From assembly GCA_023433945.1 (NCBI GenBank), contig JAEYTP010000091.1, positions 62,001 to 126,000 of the forward strand: a DNA stretch of 64,000 nt, read 5' to 3'. The position numbers and the translations under genes were made by a program. Below are positions 62,529 through 64,000 of this stretch, piece by piece; the stretch's first letter is position 1, and the number at the start of each line of letters is the position of its first letter. The notes under the pieces were generated by a model. The model made no database searches and was not told the origin of the DNA. It worked only from the letters and a program-made list of their open reading frames with translations. The DNA comes from Bacillota bacterium (GTDB lineage: Bacteria; Bacillota; Clostridia; Acetivibrionales; DSM-1351).

Positions 62529-64000
62529 ATGAAGTTTTTTAATGATTATGAGTTTTGGTTTATCACAGGAAGTCAACACCTATACGGGCCTGAGACACTG
62601 AGACAGGTTGATGTCAATTCAAAGCTACTAGTTGAAGGCTTGAACAAGAGTGAGGTAATACCTGCAAACATTGTTTATAAGTCAATCGTTACAACTCCAG
62701 ACGATATAACCAAGATAATAAAGGAAGCTAACTATAACGATAAGTGTGCGGGTATTATTACCTGGATGCATACATTTTCCCCATCAAAGATGTGGATCAA
62801 TGGACTGAAGAACTTAAATAAGCCAATGCTTCACTTCCATACACAATTCAATAGAGAGATTCCTGTGAACGAGATTGATATGGATTTCATGAATCTAAAT
62901 CAATCAGCACATGGAGACCGTGAGCATGGATTTATCGGAGCAAGACTTAGAATACCAAGAAAGATAGTAGTAGGATATTGGGAAGATGAGAAACCTCAAA
63001 AGAAGATAGGCAACTGGATGAGAAGCGCTATTGGTGTTGCTGCTAGCAGCAACCTAAAGGTAGTACGTTTCGGCGACAATATGAGACAGGTGGCTGTAAC
63101 AGAAGGCGATAAGGTTGAAGCTCAAATTAAGCTAGGATGGCAGGTTAATACCCATGGAATAGGTGACCTGGTTCAAATAATTAACAAGGTTACAGATGAA
63201 GAAATAGATGCGCTTATGGAAGAGTACAAAGCGAAATATGAAATATTAACTGATAATATTGAATCGGTAAGATACCAGGGTAAGGTTGAAATTGCAATGA
63301 AGAAGTTCTTCGAGGAGAATGGCTTCCACGCATATTCAGATACCTTCGAAGACCTCTGGGGAATGGAGCAGCTACCTGGATTGGCAACTCAAAGAATGAT
63401 GGAAGCGGGATACGGCTTTGCAGGCGAGGGAGACTGGAAGACAGCAGCTATGGTTGCAGTAATGAAGGTGATGGAGACTGGTCTTAAGGGTGGTACTTCA
63501 TTTATGGAAGATTACACTTACCATCTTGAGAAGGGAAATGAACTTATTCTCGGAGCACATATGCTTGAAATATGTCCATCAATAGCTGAAGGTAGGGTTG
63601 CAATAGATGTTGAGCCTCTCGGAATAGGCGGCAAAAATCCACCAGCAAGAATGAAATTCAAGGGTAAAGCAGGGGATGCAATTTGTGTAACTCTTGTTGA
63701 CATGGGTGGAAGGATGAGACTAATAGTTAATGATATACAGGCAGTTACACCAATTGCCGATATGCCTAAGCTTCCAGTTGCACAGGTCATGTGGAAACCA
63801 TTGCCTGATCTTGAGACATCTGCTGAAGCATGGATACTTGCAGGTGGAGCACACCATACTGTTCTCAGCTATACACTTACAGCAGAACATATGAGAGATT
63901 TTGCTGAAATATTGGGAATTGAATTTGTGCACATCAATGCAAAAACAGATATAAACGAACTCAAGAGAGATTTGATGCTTGCAGATATAGCATGGAAACT
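62529..64000 (+). CDS. araA: L-arabinose isomerase, truncated by window end
   Basis: An ATG with GGGGGATAAG before it opens a frame of 490 codons that runs off the window. The protein starts with FFNDYEFWFITGSQHLYGPE and contains IITWMHTFSPSKMW, NREIPVNEIDMDFMNLNQSA, MEDYTYHLEKGNELILGAH and AGGAHHTVLSY. All belong to the AraA family, which turns L-arabinose into L-ribulose with a divalent metal. Only a handful of residues should be missing, since family members are about 490-500 long. The 212-base gap after the kinase has no gene. Confidence 0.94.
   Translation, partial: MKFFNDYEFWFITGSQHLYGPETLRQVDVNSKLLVEGLNKSEVIPANIVYKSIVTTPDDITKIIKEANYNDKCAGIITWMHTFSPSKMWINGLKNLNKPMLHFHTQFNREIPVNEIDMDFMNLNQSAHGDREHGFIGARLRIPRKIVVGYWEDEKPQKKIGNWMRSAIGVAASSNLKVVRFGDNMRQVAVTEGDKVEAQIKLGWQVNTHGIGDLVQIINKVTDEEIDALMEEYKAKYEILTDNIESVRYQGKVEIAMKKFFEENGFHAYSDTFEDLWGMEQLPGLATQRMMEAGYGFAGEGDWKTAAMVAVMKVMETGLKGGTSFMEDYTYHLEKGNELILGAHMLEICPSIAEGRVAIDVEPLGIGGKNPPARMKFKGKAGDAICVTLVDMGGRMRLIVNDIQAVTPIADMPKLPVAQVMWKPLPDLETSAEAWILAGGAHHTVLSYTLTAEHMRDFAEILGIEFVHINAKTDINELKRDLMLADIAWK

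Overview
The window is AT-rich DNA from a low-GC Gram-positive anaerobe. AGGAGG-type ribosome binding sites, canonical sigma-A promoters, a CtsR box, an AraR-type box, a YesMN two-component pair and Clostridia-like proteins point to a plant-fibre-degrading member of the Clostridia. A Ruminiclostridium-like species is my best guess, from gene content only.

Layout. (1) 1-536: tail of a DUF2075 helicase-like gene. (2) 673-7763: a carbohydrate uptake locus with a YesN/YesM-type two-component system, a divergent ABC sugar importer and a DUF4838 protein. (3) 8260-31256: a defence island. It starts with a 1604-residue fusion of a DEDDh-like nuclease, a RecQ helicase and a UvrD-type helicase, then a PD-(D/E)XK-like protein and a dead HNH gene. 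Next is a tight five-gene operon (PLD-SF2 helicase, 62-aa protein, DndD-like zinc-hook ATPase, 155-aa protein, HARE-HTH/nuclease-like protein), then a DUF262 protein with a DGQQR motif. A wreckage zone holds a dead cysteine desulfurase and a dead XRE regulator. The island ends with a complete minus-strand dndB-C-D-E-A phosphorothioation operon. (4) 31.9-44.5 kb: unrelated single genes, including a vWA protein, a NiCo-riboswitch-controlled CDF exporter, a PadR regulator, a TetR/hydrolase operon, an attenuator-like leader before a small ORF and an RsgA GTPase, an isochorismatase and a TPR lipoprotein-like protein. (5) 44.8-49.9 kb: L-fucose catabolism (fucA, DeoR regulator, fucI, FGGY kinase). 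(6) 50.2-53.5 kb: a CtsR-controlled Hsp20, then GntR regulator, 2-keto-3-deoxygluconate kinase and KDPG aldolase. (7) 54.3-58 kb: a lipase-like/GAF/ABC-like fusion and a chemotaxis receptor. (8) 58.2-64 kb: L-arabinose use (araR, esterase, FGGY kinase, araA running off the end).

How they work together. The Dnd operon should put phosphorothioate sulfur into the host DNA backbone, but dndFGH restriction genes are absent here. The five-gene operon carries a DndD paralogue, a helicase and a nuclease-like protein. Its candidate promoter has the same hexamers and spacing as the dnd promoter, so it is the best candidate for the partner that acts on unmodified or modified DNA. The DUF262 gene beside it is a second candidate, because SspE-type effectors use a DUF262 domain with the same motif to sense phosphorothioation. 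The sugar loci funnel fucose, arabinose and uronate-derived sugars to glycolysis or the pentose phosphate pathway, as expected for a plant-polysaccharide degrader.

A recurrent feature that ordinary annotation would not name is a set of tandem repeats directly after genes. Different unit sequences and lengths are used at each place, and several units contain the stop codon of the gene before them.
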